The notes under the pieces are model-generated. The model saw nothing but the letters and a program-made list of their open reading frames with translations, did no database searches and was not told the DNA's origin. A DNA stretch of 64,000 nt from an uncultured Roseobacter sp. (GTDB taxonomy: Bacteria; Pseudomonadota; Alphaproteobacteria; Rhodobacterales; Rhodobacteraceae): assembly GCF_947495025.1 (NCBI RefSeq), contig NZ_CANLXG010000003.1, forward strand, positions 310,001 through 374,000, read 5' to 3'. Within the stretch, counting starts at the first letter, position 1. Each line of letters starts with the position of its first letter. The position numbers and the translations under genes were made by a program. This document shows positions 8,003 through 17,474 of this stretch, in pieces.

Positions 8003-9308
8003 GACAGCTGAGCTGAGGAAACGCCTCGAAGCACTTGAAGGAAAACCACAAAATCGAAGATCTCGGCCGTCTGCTAGCACGATTGCCCTAGGCATTGCGG
8101 CAATCGCGGCTCTTGGTGGCCTCTTGCTGCTGTTCTCTGGCAGCTCTGAACCCGACAGCCTGGAAACCGCGTCCCCTGATGAGTTCCAAGCGGCGGGTCT
8201 GGGCTTTGGTGCGCTTGAGCCCACGCCTGCACCGATAGAAACAACCCCGTCGCCGGAGCCGCAAGCAGACAGCGAAACAGAAGAGCTGCGCGCGCAAATG
8301 GACGCTATGCGGTCCGAGCTTGAAGCGCTGCGCAACGCACCTGCACCTCAGGCCCCTGCCGTCGACACGGAGGCGCTTGATACCTTAGGCGCAGAAATCG
8401 ACGCGCTGCGCAGCGAGGCCGCAGCGACGCAAACCGCCCTGCGCGAAGAGTTGGAAGAACGCGCACGTCAGATACAGCGACTGCAGAACGATCTGGAGCT
8501 TGCGCGCCTGGAAACCCCGCGCACGCCCGCAACAACCGGCCCCACGGCCGAGGAGCTGCGTCTGCAAGAGCTCGAGCGGCGGCGGCAAGCCGAACTTGAG
8601 GAACTCCAAGCCCGTATCACCAGCCCAATTATCGCCTTTGGCGGTTCGAGCAGCAGCAACACGGAAACCGCAGCACAGCAGCGGCGGCTTGATGGCGACA
8701 CAGAGTTTGTCCGCAATGGTGCTGAGCCAGCTGAGGTGACGCAGGCCCAGTTGATCGTGAATCCGTCAAACACAGTTGTTCAGGGCACGATGATCCAGGC
8801 CGTGCTCGAGACAGCGATCGACAGCTCGCTCGCCGGTCAGGTCCGCGCGATGGTGTCTGAAGATGTCCACGCCTATGACGGCTCACGGGTTCTGATCCCG
8901 CGCGGCGCGCGTCTGATCGGGAGGTATCAATCCGGTCTCGATATCGCACAGCAACGCGTGACCATCGCTTGGGACCGGATCATTCTGCCCAGCAACCAGA
9001 CTGTTGAAATCAGTGCCTTCGGTGGTGATGAACTGGGCCGCTCCGGCACAACTGGCTTTGTCGATAGCCGTTTTGGCACGCGGTTCGGGTCAGCGGCCCT
9101 GATATCGCTGATCGGAGCCTTGCCCGCCGTGGCCGCCCAAAACACCGAAGATGAGATTGCCTCGGATGTGCTCGAGGGCATTGGCGAAGACCTTCAGGAC
9201 AGTGCGCAAAGCGTGATCGGCGAATATTTATCTGCATCGCCCGTGATCTATGTCGATCAAGGTTCCCGCGTCACCGTGATGGTCGACCGCGATCTGGAGA
9301 TTTTTTGA
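7995..9308 (+). CDS. virB10: VirB10 channel scaffold
   Basis: This is a 437-residue protein that spans both membranes and links the inner-membrane ATPases with the outer-membrane ring. It has a cytoplasmic N-terminus, one membrane helix at about 28–48, a long Pro/Ala- and Glu-rich coiled region (about 60–215), and the conserved C-terminal TrbI/VirB10 beta-barrel domain. That domain includes the GTMIQAVLETAIDS, SRVLIPRGARLIGRY and ITLPS-like LPSNQTVEISAFGGDELGR segments. It overlaps virB11 by 4 bases. Confidence 0.95.
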   Translation: MSETAELRKRLEALEGKPQNRRSRPSASTIALGIAAIAALGGLLLLFSGSSEPDSLETASPDEFQAAGLGFGALEPTPAPIETTPSPEPQADSETEELRAQMDAMRSELEALRNAPAPQAPAVDTEALDTLGAEIDALRSEAAATQTALREELEERARQIQRLQNDLELARLETPRTPATTGPTAEELRLQELERRRQAELEELQARITSPIIAFGGSSSSNTETAAQQRRLDGDTEFVRNGAEPAEVTQAQLIVNPSNTVVQGTMIQAVLETAIDSSLAGQVRAMVSEDVHAYDGSRVLIPRGARLIGRYQSGLDIAQQRVTIAWDRIILPSNQTVEISAFGGDELGRSGTTGFVDSRFGTRFGSAALISLIGALPAVAAQNTEDEIASDVLEGIGEDLQDSAQSVIGEYLSASPVIYVDQGSRVTVMVDRDLEIF

Positions 9309-10306
9309 CCATGGCGGCCAGCTATCTGCAAAGCTCGATGGACAAGATCCCCGAGGCGCGTGACCCCAAGCTGATCGAGCTTTGCATCAACCCCGACGGC
9401 ACGCTGTGGGCCGAGTTTCAGGGGGATCACTTTATGCGGCGCGTCAATCGACAGCTCTCGCCGAACGAAATCAAGGACCTTGGCAATCAGATTGCGTCAG
9501 CCGCGAACACCACGCTCAGCCGGACCAAGCCTATCGTCTCGGTCAGCATCACCTATCGCGACCGCCCCATCCGCGCGCAAGTCATACAGCCTCCGGCCGT
9601 TGATGGCGGTTACGCGATTTCCCTTCGGTTCTTTGCTGACCTGCCGCTGGACCAGATCAAGCTGTCCTATCTCTTCGGCAAAGAGCGCAGCAACGAGGGG
9701 GCAAGGCTCAAGCGCAACGCCGAACTGCGCAATGTCGTGGCCAGCGGCGACATCGACGCTGCGATCAAGTTCTGCGTAACCCATAAGCTCAATATGATCG
9801 TGTCCGGCGGAACCTCGACCGGCAAGACCGTCACGGCGCGCAAGATCCTCTCCTTTGTGCCCGCGGACGAGCGGATCATCACCATCGAAGAAGCCGCCGA
9901 ATTACGTCCAACGCAGCCAAATGTCGTCACACTAATGTCTGACCGCGACGAAGCCACGCGCAGCGCTGATGTCCTGCTGACCTCTACCCTGCGGATGCGG
10001 CCGGACCGTATCGTCCTGGGCGAAGTACGCGGCAAAGAGGCCATGACCTTCCTCGAGGCCATTAACACCGGCCATGGTGGCTCACTCACCACGCTGCACG
10101 CTGAAACGCCTCAGCTGGCTGTCCAACGTCTCGCCATCGCCGCCCTGAAAACCGACGTGCCCATGACCTACCAGGACATGAACGACTACATCACCCGCTC
10201 GATCGATGTGATCATCCAAGCCGGTCGACATGAAGGCGCGCGCGGCATCACCGAATTCTACCTGCCGATTGATCCGGCCCATTCGAAGGAAACAGCCCAT
10301 GTTTGA
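9305..10306 (+). CDS. virB11: VirB11 hexameric ATPase
   Basis: This is a 333-residue secretion ATPase of the PilT/VirB11 family. Walker A (GGTSTGKT) is near residue 168. It is followed by the Asp box (ERIITIEEAAEL), Walker B (RIVLGEVRGKEA) and the His box (TGHGGSLTTLHAE). It forms a ring at the base of the channel and switches it between pilus assembly and DNA transfer. ATG overlaps the virB10 stop, and its own end overlaps the next small gene. Confidence 0.95.
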   Translation: MTMAASYLQSSMDKIPEARDPKLIELCINPDGTLWAEFQGDHFMRRVNRQLSPNEIKDLGNQIASAANTTLSRTKPIVSVSITYRDRPIRAQVIQPPAVDGGYAISLRFFADLPLDQIKLSYLFGKERSNEGARLKRNAELRNVVASGDIDAAIKFCVTHKLNMIVSGGTSTGKTVTARKILSFVPADERIITIEEAAELRPTQPNVVTLMSDRDEATRSADVLLTSTLRMRPDRIVLGEVRGKEAMTFLEAINTGHGGSLTTLHAETPQLAVQRLAIAALKTDVPMTYQDMNDYITRSIDVIIQAGRHEGARGITEFYLPIDPAHSKETAHV

Positions 10307-10475
10307 ATACAAGATTGAACTGATCAACACCGCCAAAACCAAGCCACCGAAGATCGAAGCACAGCTGAGCGCTCTTGGCAAAGACGGCTGGGAGTTGGTC
10401 TCGGTCGTGCCGGATTTTGACGGCGAACATATCCTGAAGGCCTTCATGAAACGTCGCACCGGCGCGAGCGCCTAA
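10299..10475 (+). CDS. DUF4177 small protein
   Basis: This encodes 58 residues from ATG 10299, overlapping the virB11 stop by 8 bases. The pattern MFEYKIE…LSALGKDGWELVSVVP is the hallmark of DUF4177, a small alpha/beta fold with the conserved GWELV signature. The role of this domain inside a virB operon is unknown. Tight coupling to virB11 suggests it is expressed with the secretion genes. Confidence 0.75.
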   Translation: MFEYKIELINTAKTKPPKIEAQLSALGKDGWELVSVVPDFDGEHILKAFMKRRTGASA

Positions 10476-10495
10476 AGTAGACCGAGGAAGATCCG

Positions 10496-11494
10496 ATGGG
10501 CGTCGTCACCTGGATGGTAGAAACAACCGACAACTTTCTGGACGACGCTGCCCAAACCACCTTTGGCAACGTCGCTGGTCAGCTTGGCGGTGTCATTGCG
10601 GTGGCCTCGACGCTCGCCGTGATCGGCGTCTTCCTCAATATGGTGTTACAGTACAAATCCATGGATGGGCGGACCGCCTTCTGGTTCGCCCTCAAACTGA
10701 TGCTGATCTCCCTCTTCGCGATGAACTGGATCCAATTCAACGCAGTAGCCAGCGCCCTTATCAACGGGCTCGACCAGCTCGCGGGCGGCATGGTGGCAGG
10801 GCTTGGCGGCGGCGGTGCAGGTGCATCCTACTTTGCCGGGGCCTTTGACGACCTCATCGAAGAATTTGGTGACTACCTGAACGCGGCCGGTGACAACATG
10901 CATTGGATGGCCGGAGCCCTGATCGGCGCGATTGGTGCGTTCCTCCTCGGCGTCATCGGCGCGCTCTGCGGCCTGGTCCTGATTTTCGCGAAGATCATGC
11001 TGGCGTTCATGATCGGCATCGCCCCAATCATGATCGCGCTGTCGCTGTTCGACGTCAGCAAGGACTATTTCCACCGCTGGCTGTCCAGCACTGTGTCCTA
11101 CGCGCTCTATCCCCTCGTGATCGCGGGCGTGTTTTCCACCGTCGTGGGAATGTCGCGCTCGCTCATGACCGAACTCGGAGACCCCTCTGGCGCAAGCAAC
11201 ATTGGCGCGCTGGTGCCTTTCTTCATGATGATGTTCCTCGCAGGCGGCATGATCATCGCGACCCCGCTGATCGTGCGCTCAATCTCAGGCAATTTTATGA
11301 TGGCTGGACCGCCAAGCATTCCCGGTCCCGGCGGTTTCGTCAAAGGCTTGATCGGCACCAAAGGCTCACGGGCACGGGCGCGGTTCGGGACAAGGTCGAA
11401 TGCTGAGATCGCAGGGGCTGGCATACGTCAGGCAGGTGGCGTGACTGTTTCGATGGTTCAAAGGGTAGCTGACCGGGCGAAACGGTTGGAGTGA
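10496..11494 (+). CDS. virB6: VirB6 polytopic membrane protein
   Basis: This is a 332-residue inner-membrane protein of the TrbL/VirB6 family, through which the DNA substrate passes. Several hydrophobic helices are visible (around residues 35–60, 65–85, 135–185, 195–220, 235–255), with a glycine-rich periplasmic loop near 95–110 and a basic cytoplasmic C-terminus. It is the last gene of the rightward T4SS operon. VirB6 standing after virB11 differs from the Agrobacterium order. Confidence 0.9.
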   Translation: MGVVTWMVETTDNFLDDAAQTTFGNVAGQLGGVIAVASTLAVIGVFLNMVLQYKSMDGRTAFWFALKLMLISLFAMNWIQFNAVASALINGLDQLAGGMVAGLGGGGAGASYFAGAFDDLIEEFGDYLNAAGDNMHWMAGALIGAIGAFLLGVIGALCGLVLIFAKIMLAFMIGIAPIMIALSLFDVSKDYFHRWLSSTVSYALYPLVIAGVFSTVVGMSRSLMTELGDPSGASNIGALVPFFMMMFLAGGMIIATPLIVRSISGNFMMAGPPSIPGPGGFVKGLIGTKGSRARARFGTRSNAEIAGAGIRQAGGVTVSMVQRVADRAKRLE

Positions 11495-11600
11495 GGGTTT
11501 TAGGCCCTACGGAACTTTGCGAACGGTCATAGACGCGGCACCGAAGTTTACTACAAGCAAACTATTGCATACTTAACTGGCGTTGCCAGAACGCGAATAA

Positions 11601-12719
11601 TCAAGATCTTTTTGCCGAGAACTTCACGAAGGCTCCGATTTCACCTGCAGCATTTAGAGCTTCATGAACTTCCTTATGGCGATCAAAATAAGCAGATGGA
11701 TCGGTCCATATTGTTGGCATTCTCTCGTCGATAGTTCTTAAAGAAAGGCGTGTGTCATCTAAAACTCGGTGTATAGCAGTTGGCAGTATCGCGTTTAAAT
11801 GATTGTCCTGATGAAAGAATCGCCGTCTTCCAGCAGCAGTCAAAATCCTGCCCGCATCATGATCTGGAATTAGCAAGAACCTAGCTTGCACGGTTGAATC
11901 CACCGCGTGCTCGTAAACTCTGGAGAAGTGATCCAAGGTACCATTATGAACGGTCTCATCACGAAGAACCATCAACATTCTCAAATCATCGGTTTGGTTG
12001 GTAAGAGCCGTATCTTTTGCCAACTTGATCTTTCGCCACCCTCCGAAAGTCACACTCGACGTGTTGAGGCGACCGGTAACTTTTTTACCGTCCATCGCCG
12101 ACAATTCGGCTATATATTTACTAAGAAAATCGAGGAAGCTTATGACTTTCTCGATACAATAGCTCAATCTCTCCCATATCCTATGGCAAGTCGGGGAAGT
12201 CAGGTTTCGATAGTGTTCACCGCCATGGGACTGAACCGCCAGTGGCACCTTCTCTTCCAAATTTTCGTTAGAAAGCAATTCATAAGCATCCCCAAGGCTG
12301 ATGATCACATGTTTGAGCATATTCTGGGCAGCATGATTGTACCCCCTAACAGAATAGTAGAAGATCAATTTTTGGGCATCGCCTGAAGCGGACTTGAAGA
12401 AGTCGTTGAATTGATCTCGACCTGCACGTGCCTCTGGGTCGAGTCCAGCCTGCAAAAGATCAAAATCAAAAGTGGCCAGGGCGTCCCAAAAACCCAAAGG
12501 ATCAGAGAAAAGGCGTTGGAGCAACTTCAAATTAATATCCTCGAGCGAGGACATTATTTCATCAACTGGTAAGCTCGGATTATTTGAAATCCATATCCCA
12601 TCCAAAGTTTTCTCAAAGTACCCAGTTGATGGCCGGTCTACTGTTTTTCGACCGTAGAAATCTATATACATTGATTGTAATTCCTTACGGCCCTCTGCGT
12701 TACTTTTATGGAAAGACAA
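11601..12719 (-). CDS. HEPN-like protein of unknown function (cargo gene)
   Basis: This encodes 372 residues, probably cytoplasmic and mostly helical. A segment RDETVHNG near residue 253 fits the R-x4-H active-site pattern of HEPN ribonucleases, in a helical context. No other domain is recognised. The gene is clearly richer in A+T than the virB genes beside it and is read against them, which suggests separate acquisition. Together with the next gene it interrupts the virB6–virD4 stretch. A role in defence is plausible but unproven, and the R-x4-H motif alone is weak evidence. Confidence 0.6.
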   Translation of the reverse strand: MSFHKSNAEGRKELQSMYIDFYGRKTVDRPSTGYFEKTLDGIWISNNPSLPVDEIMSSLEDINLKLLQRLFSDPLGFWDALATFDFDLLQAGLDPEARAGRDQFNDFFKSASGDAQKLIFYYSVRGYNHAAQNMLKHVIISLGDAYELLSNENLEEKVPLAVQSHGGEHYRNLTSPTCHRIWERLSYCIEKVISFLDFLSKYIAELSAMDGKKVTGRLNTSSVTFGGWRKIKLAKDTALTNQTDDLRMLMVLRDETVHNGTLDHFSRVYEHAVDSTVQARFLLIPDHDAGRILTAAGRRRFFHQDNHLNAILPTAIHRVLDDTRLSLRTIDERMPTIWTDPSAYFDRHKEVHEALNAAGEIGAFVKFSAKRS

Positions 12720-12754
12720 GGAGTAGCACTTAGCGAACGGACAGTCAGATCATA

Positions 12755-13654
12755 TCAAACTTTCTGCTCTGCAGCATCTACCGCCAAACCAATTTCGATG
12801 GCCTTCGAGTAAAGAGAGTTCAGATCGCGGCTTGAAATCCCTACTAAGAACTCGGAATGATCTTTGGATCCATGTCCTGCCTTTCTTGCTTCCATCAGAA
12901 TAAAGTCTTCGGCTGCCCTTGCGCCAGCGACTGTAGCAAATTGACTCGATGATCTTTCGGACCACTTCGCTTCCCCTTGGCTCAGGCGACGATACCGATT
13001 TAGATCTTCAATTCTTTCTGCAGCTTTCCCTGAGCCGATTTTGAAGGTCAATCCGTGGGCGTCGTAGATTTGTGCGATGTACAGATGCCTGCCAGGATCC
13101 ACACTTGCGGATGCGCGCATCCCGGCCTTCTGGCGCCAAGGACGCCGAAGCGAGCCTTGGAATGGTAACTTTTCAGTAGCCTCTTCTCTAACCTGTTCAC
13201 GGACACTGAGCGACATAAGTCGGCCAATCTCCTCTGGCCTCATCTCGTGGATGCTCGCTGCGCCTTGCATGCCCTTGTCGGCGTGGTCCGGGATCAGCGT
13301 ATCGTTGCTTTCTTGCTCGATGAAAACCCATGTACGCGACACTGCAATACCAAAAGGCCAACGAAACCGCCCATCTCCCTCCCTGTAATGCTCGGGCAGT
13401 CGTTTCCCGTCTGGTCTCAGGGACTCGACATCGACCTCCTGAATAGGATCAGCAATCTCTACAGCACCGGCAAGTCGTCCGCGCAGCATGGGATCGGACT
13501 CTTTTGCGTCGCTAGTGAGAAAGACAACGATGTCGCCGGGTTGGAGGTAGCGTAAGATACGACGCCGCGTGCCTTCGTGGCTCAGCGCCAGCGCATCGTA
13601 TTCAGGGACGTCAGGCGCACCCCAGGTCTTGGTCCAATAGTACCGGCGGCTCAT
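12755..13654 (-). CDS. EVE/PUA-like domain plus GIY-YIG-like domain protein (cargo)
   Basis: This encodes 299 residues from ATG 13654, preceded by a GAGAA ribosome site. The frame is open further, to a weak TTG at 13720. The N-terminal 100 residues (YYWTKTWG…GDIVVFLTSD…GRLAGAVEIADP) have the shape of an EVE-like, PUA-superfamily domain, a fold that reads modified bases. The segment HLYIAQIYDAHGLTFKIG near residue 190 resembles the T5orf172/GIY-YIG nuclease core. This pairing would suit a modification-dependent nuclease, but the call rests on motif reading alone. It probably shares a transcript with the gene downstream at 11601–12719. Confidence 0.5.
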   Translation of the reverse strand: MSRRYYWTKTWGAPDVPEYDALALSHEGTRRRILRYLQPGDIVVFLTSDAKESDPMLRGRLAGAVEIADPIQEVDVESLRPDGKRLPEHYREGDGRFRWPFGIAVSRTWVFIEQESNDTLIPDHADKGMQGAASIHEMRPEEIGRLMSLSVREQVREEATEKLPFQGSLRRPWRQKAGMRASASVDPGRHLYIAQIYDAHGLTFKIGSGKAAERIEDLNRYRRLSQGEAKWSERSSSQFATVAGARAAEDFILMEARKAGHGSKDHSEFLVGISSRDLNSLYSKAIEIGLAVDAAEQKV

Positions 13655-13780
13655 GCTATCATTCTCATTTTCTAGTGATCGCATGGTAATCATTCGATTG
13701 GCGAAAGCCAGAAAAGACAACGTATGCGCACCGCTCGACTGGTATTTTCCAAAGGCGCAGCGTATGGTCGCTTTCCGGTT

Positions 13781-15673
13781 TTATCCTCCAGCTGCATCCT
13801 TCATAAATCTTTCCACACGTTCAGTTCCTGCCTGATAGTCACCCAAACTAGGCTTGTCACCGGACGATACTCCACGCGATTCATCGACTAAGCCATCAAC
13901 TTCCTCGCGCCGCTTCCCACCACCTTCAGCGCCATCACCTGAAACCGCTCTCGGCATCTGAAGCGCCCCAATCTTTGCCTCCAGCGCCTTGATCTGCCCT
14001 TGCAGCCCGCATATTTGATCCCCGGCCGAGGGATATGGGAGATCGCCTGCCTGCTTATCAAAGATCTGCTTAAAGAACCGGTCATCATAGTATTTGATCC
14101 GCTTGGCGCGCACGGGCATTTGCGCGTCGACGACCAGAACGATGTCATCAAGATCCATGCGCCGCGCTTCATCCTCGGGTAGCAACGCAGTTTCCTCGGT
14201 CCGTTCGGACATGCTGCGCCCGGCGAAAGGGTTTCGGCCGACGGAACGCGAGCGGGTCACAACGCGCTTGGTGGTTTTGCCGACGGCTTTGCTGAGCTCT
14301 TCGATAGTCTTTTCATCCGAGGGGGTCAGGTAGAGCTTGATGCCCGCGTTGCCCTGCAAGGCACGGCGGGCGTTTTCACCGTAAATTTCATCAAGCGCAG
14401 GAATGGTCTGAGTGACGATCGCAAGATTGGCTCGGTACGATCGCAGGGTTTCAATGCTGTCCAGAACGATCGGCATTTTGCCCAGGCGGTTGAACTCATC
14501 GAGCATAATCATCACCGGCCAGGGTTCGTCCTTGCCGGGTTCATGATCCTGAAGCGATGCCAGCAAATCCGAGAAGAACAAGCGGATCAACGGCGCGAGG
14601 GGTTTCACCATGAGCGGCTCGACCACGAGATAGACAGAAAACGGCGCTTTTCGGATGTCGCGAAAATCGAAGTCTGAAGTTGCTGTTGCACGGTCGATGG
14701 CGGGGTTGGACCATTGCTTGAGGCCTGAGGTCATCAACAGTGACAGGTAGGACGTCAGCGTGTCATTGTTGGTCGAGGCCATGCGCATGAAGATCAGCTT
14801 GGCGGCTGGATTGACCACTTCATCGGCGCGGCGGCGATACTCCTTCTGCTTGTCCCCGCCTGATGCGGTGATGCGGTAGATCTCGCCCAGGGTCGGCCGC
14901 TTTCGCTCAAAGGCCAGAAGCCCTGCCGCAACAAACAGATCGATGCCGCCATCGAGAAGCCCTTGGACGCGGTCGGTATCTGCTTGCAGGAACAACGAAG
15001 CCAATAGCTGCAGCTCCATTTGCTGGCGGTCGACGTTTTCGAGCGCCGATATCCGCAGCAAGGGATTGTAGCGGTGCGAGCGGCCATCCTTCCAGTCAGT
15101 CGGCGCGAACCGGAACACCTTGTCGCCCTGCGCAGCCCTGTGGCGGGCCGTTGCCTCGAAGTTCTCGCCCTTCACGTCCAGAACCACCGCACTGCCCTGA
15201 TAGGTCAGAAGGTTCGGGATAACGAACCCCGTCGTTTTGCCGCGTCCGGTCGGGGCGACGATCAGGGCATGGGGAAACACCTTGGACATCACGAAGGGTT
15301 TACGACTCTTGGGCTTGCCCATTTTGCCGAGGACAAAGCCGTGGCCGGGCTTTCCGAAAAAGCCGTTCCGCCTCATCTCGGACATCTTCTGCCAGTGGGT
15401 TTCCCCAAATTTGGTCAGCGCATCGTTCATCAAGACCGCACTGAGCAAAACACCGGCACCAGTGCTGATCCCCACGATCAAATGAACAATCTGCATATCG
15501 GCCGGATGGGTCATTCGAAGAACCCCATAGCTGCGTGCCAGCATCAAGAAATCGATGTCCGCCCCAACCCCGAACCAGCGGAACGTCAGAAAGGCCGACG
15601 CCAAAACATACCCCAACACCGCGCCCAGAAGAGCAAAGCTCATGACGCCGAGTGCGATCCGCGCCTTACCCAT
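13781..15673 (-). CDS. virD4: VirD4/TraG coupling protein
   Basis: This is a 630-residue membrane-anchored ATPase that brings the relaxase–DNA complex to the secretion channel. Two N-terminal membrane helices (about 5–30 and 62–82) precede Walker A APTGRGKT (residues 140–147). Walker B (VMIMLDEFNRLGK) and IVTQTIPALDEIYG follow in the ATPase core. The last 80 residues are a variable charged tail. It overlaps the relaxase gene by 8 bases, forming a leftward mobC–relaxase–virD4 operon. Confidence 0.95.
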   Translation of the reverse strand: MGKARIALGVMSFALLGAVLGYVLASAFLTFRWFGVGADIDFLMLARSYGVLRMTHPADMQIVHLIVGISTGAGVLLSAVLMNDALTKFGETHWQKMSEMRRNGFFGKPGHGFVLGKMGKPKSRKPFVMSKVFPHALIVAPTGRGKTTGFVIPNLLTYQGSAVVLDVKGENFEATARHRAAQGDKVFRFAPTDWKDGRSHRYNPLLRISALENVDRQQMELQLLASLFLQADTDRVQGLLDGGIDLFVAAGLLAFERKRPTLGEIYRITASGGDKQKEYRRRADEVVNPAAKLIFMRMASTNNDTLTSYLSLLMTSGLKQWSNPAIDRATATSDFDFRDIRKAPFSVYLVVEPLMVKPLAPLIRLFFSDLLASLQDHEPGKDEPWPVMIMLDEFNRLGKMPIVLDSIETLRSYRANLAIVTQTIPALDEIYGENARRALQGNAGIKLYLTPSDEKTIEELSKAVGKTTKRVVTRSRSVGRNPFAGRSMSERTEETALLPEDEARRMDLDDIVLVVDAQMPVRAKRIKYYDDRFFKQIFDKQAGDLPYPSAGDQICGLQGQIKALEAKIGALQMPRAVSGDGAEGGGKRREEVDGLVDESRGVSSGDKPSLGDYQAGTERVERFMKDAAGG

Positions 15674-17474
15674 GCGTCACGCCCTTTTCGCCATCGCTAT
15701 CGACATGCCGCTCGCGTCGGGCGTCTATTTCTTCATTGGCGATCTCGTCGAGGACGTGCTCCATTGCCACGCTGCTCGCCAGAGCGGCATCGCTCTGCAG
15801 ATAGGCTTTGGCCGCATAGAGCCGATCCAGGCGGTCTTCGATATGTTCCTCCAGCGCGGTCTCATCGCCAATCGCCAAGTCAAGGGTGTTTTCTTCACCG
15901 GCCAGATCCTCCAGTTCGGCCCTCAAGGTCTCGCGCTCCAGATCGCTGCGGAATGGATCTGCGGTTGGGTCTTCCCTCAGACGGCTCAGGATATCAGAGG
16001 TGGTCGGCGGAAGCTGGTCGATAATGGCTTCCTGCCGGTCAGACTCCGCCGATCCGCTGTCTTTGAGAACCTCAGCATCTGCCAACACACGGCCCAGATC
16101 ACTGTGCACCTGGTCAAGGCGGTCGATCGCTTTCTCCAGCTCATCGGCGCGTGACAAATCAAAGCCGTCCTTCTCGGTAATCGCCTTCAAATCCTGTCCA
16201 AGCCATTGCCGTTCCAGCGCGGCATTGCCCGCGCCGATTTCGACGCGGCGCGTCACCTCTTGCGCGTCAATGCCGGTGCCTTTCAAAGCCTGCTGAAGAC
16301 GTTCTGCCAGAGCTGGATCCTGCAAAGCGCCTTGAGCCTCGGCCTGAATATTCGCGGCCGAATAGATCCCACTTCGGGAGGCGTCCTCGAGCAAGGTGTG
16401 GGACTGCGTTCCCATGGGGCTCAGATGTGACAAAGAGCGATAGATGTCGTTCAGCTCATGCTCGAGCGCCGCGCGCCGCTCTACCGGGGCATCCGCCACA
16501 ATGCGTTCGGCCTGGTTGATCTTGTCGTGGAAGGCATCCACGACAAGATCAAACGAATGCTGTTCTTCGGCCATGCCATATACCTTTCCATCTGCTTCTA
16601 TCGATTTGCCCTGCGCCAAAAGCACCGCGGCCTTGTCCAAGGCAGCTGCAATGTCATGCTGGTTCTCGCGCGAGGCCTCGGCAGCCAGGCCGCGATATAG
16701 CTGCGCGTTCTGCGCCACCTCAGCCAAGGCACGGTCAAGCTCTGGCCCCACGCGCTCACGCTCAGCCAGCTTCTGGCCCGTGGCTTCCGCGCGACGCTGT
16801 TCTATATCGCTTGGCCTCTTCGTCGTGATCCCGCGCTCAAGCTTTCGGGTCGCCTCAAGCCGCAGCCCATAGCGGTCCGACACCTCCACCATCGCCTCGC
16901 GAAAGCTGTCGTAGTTGAAATGGTGCCCTTCCTTTAGAAAGAAGAACTCGCCGTCCTTGCTGCGCCGGTTGAGAACAATATGGGCGTGCGGATGGTCCCG
17001 GTCCTCATGCACGGCGGCGGTGTAGTCAAAATGGCTGCCTTCGCCCTGAAAGAACCGCTCGCAAATCTCGCGCGTGATCTCGGCGACATCCTCTCCGCGC
17101 GTGCCAATTGGGAAGGCCATCAAGAGATGCGAGGTATGCCCCAGCTTGGGATGAAAGCCCTCATTCCACTGCGCTGAAAACCGGCGTGTGACCTGCTCGA
17201 TCTCTTTGGCTGACAGAACGCTTTGGCCGTCATAGGTGCCACGGCTGTCGATGATATAGCTCGACTTGGTGGTCAGGTATTCCAGCTGGTTGCGCAGCTG
17301 CGCTTTGTTGTGGGTGCCGCCGTCGCGAATGGCTTTGAAGATCGCGGGTGAATGGCCCATGGAGGCGCGCGCCATTTGCTTGGCACGGGCACGCGGCACG
17401 CTGCCGCGAATGCGGCTCCAGTCGCGATCGAAGAAGGCCTCCTGCGCGGCGGCAACGGCGCTATTCCGGGCCAT
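15666..17474 (-). CDS. VirD2-type relaxase
   Basis: This nicks oriT and pilots the transferred strand. From ATG 17474 it has 602 residues (a GTG at 17519 would add 15). The N-terminal relaxase domain shows the three-histidine motif HEDRDHPHAHIVLN near residue 160. A tyrosine in the LEYLTTKSSYI region (about 60–70) is a candidate nucleophile but is not certain. The C-terminal 350 residues are helical and acidic, probably for coupling and secretion. The motif pattern points to the MOBP class. It overlaps mobC by 14 bases. Confidence 0.9.
   Translation of the reverse strand: MARNSAVAAAQEAFFDRDWSRIRGSVPRARAKQMARASMGHSPAIFKAIRDGGTHNKAQLRNQLEYLTTKSSYIIDSRGTYDGQSVLSAKEIEQVTRRFSAQWNEGFHPKLGHTSHLLMAFPIGTRGEDVAEITREICERFFQGEGSHFDYTAAVHEDRDHPHAHIVLNRRSKDGEFFFLKEGHHFNYDSFREAMVEVSDRYGLRLEATRKLERGITTKRPSDIEQRRAEATGQKLAERERVGPELDRALAEVAQNAQLYRGLAAEASRENQHDIAAALDKAAVLLAQGKSIEADGKVYGMAEEQHSFDLVVDAFHDKINQAERIVADAPVERRAALEHELNDIYRSLSHLSPMGTQSHTLLEDASRSGIYSAANIQAEAQGALQDPALAERLQQALKGTGIDAQEVTRRVEIGAGNAALERQWLGQDLKAITEKDGFDLSRADELEKAIDRLDQVHSDLGRVLADAEVLKDSGSAESDRQEAIIDQLPPTTSDILSRLREDPTADPFRSDLERETLRAELEDLAGEENTLDLAIGDETALEEHIEDRLDRLYAAKAYLQSDAALASSVAMEHVLDEIANEEIDARRERHVDSDGEKGVTHG

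Noticed and set aside
15020..16024. 334-residue rightward frame antisense to virD4 and relaxase
   Set aside because: It spans two overlapping real genes on the other strand and has no recognisable domain.
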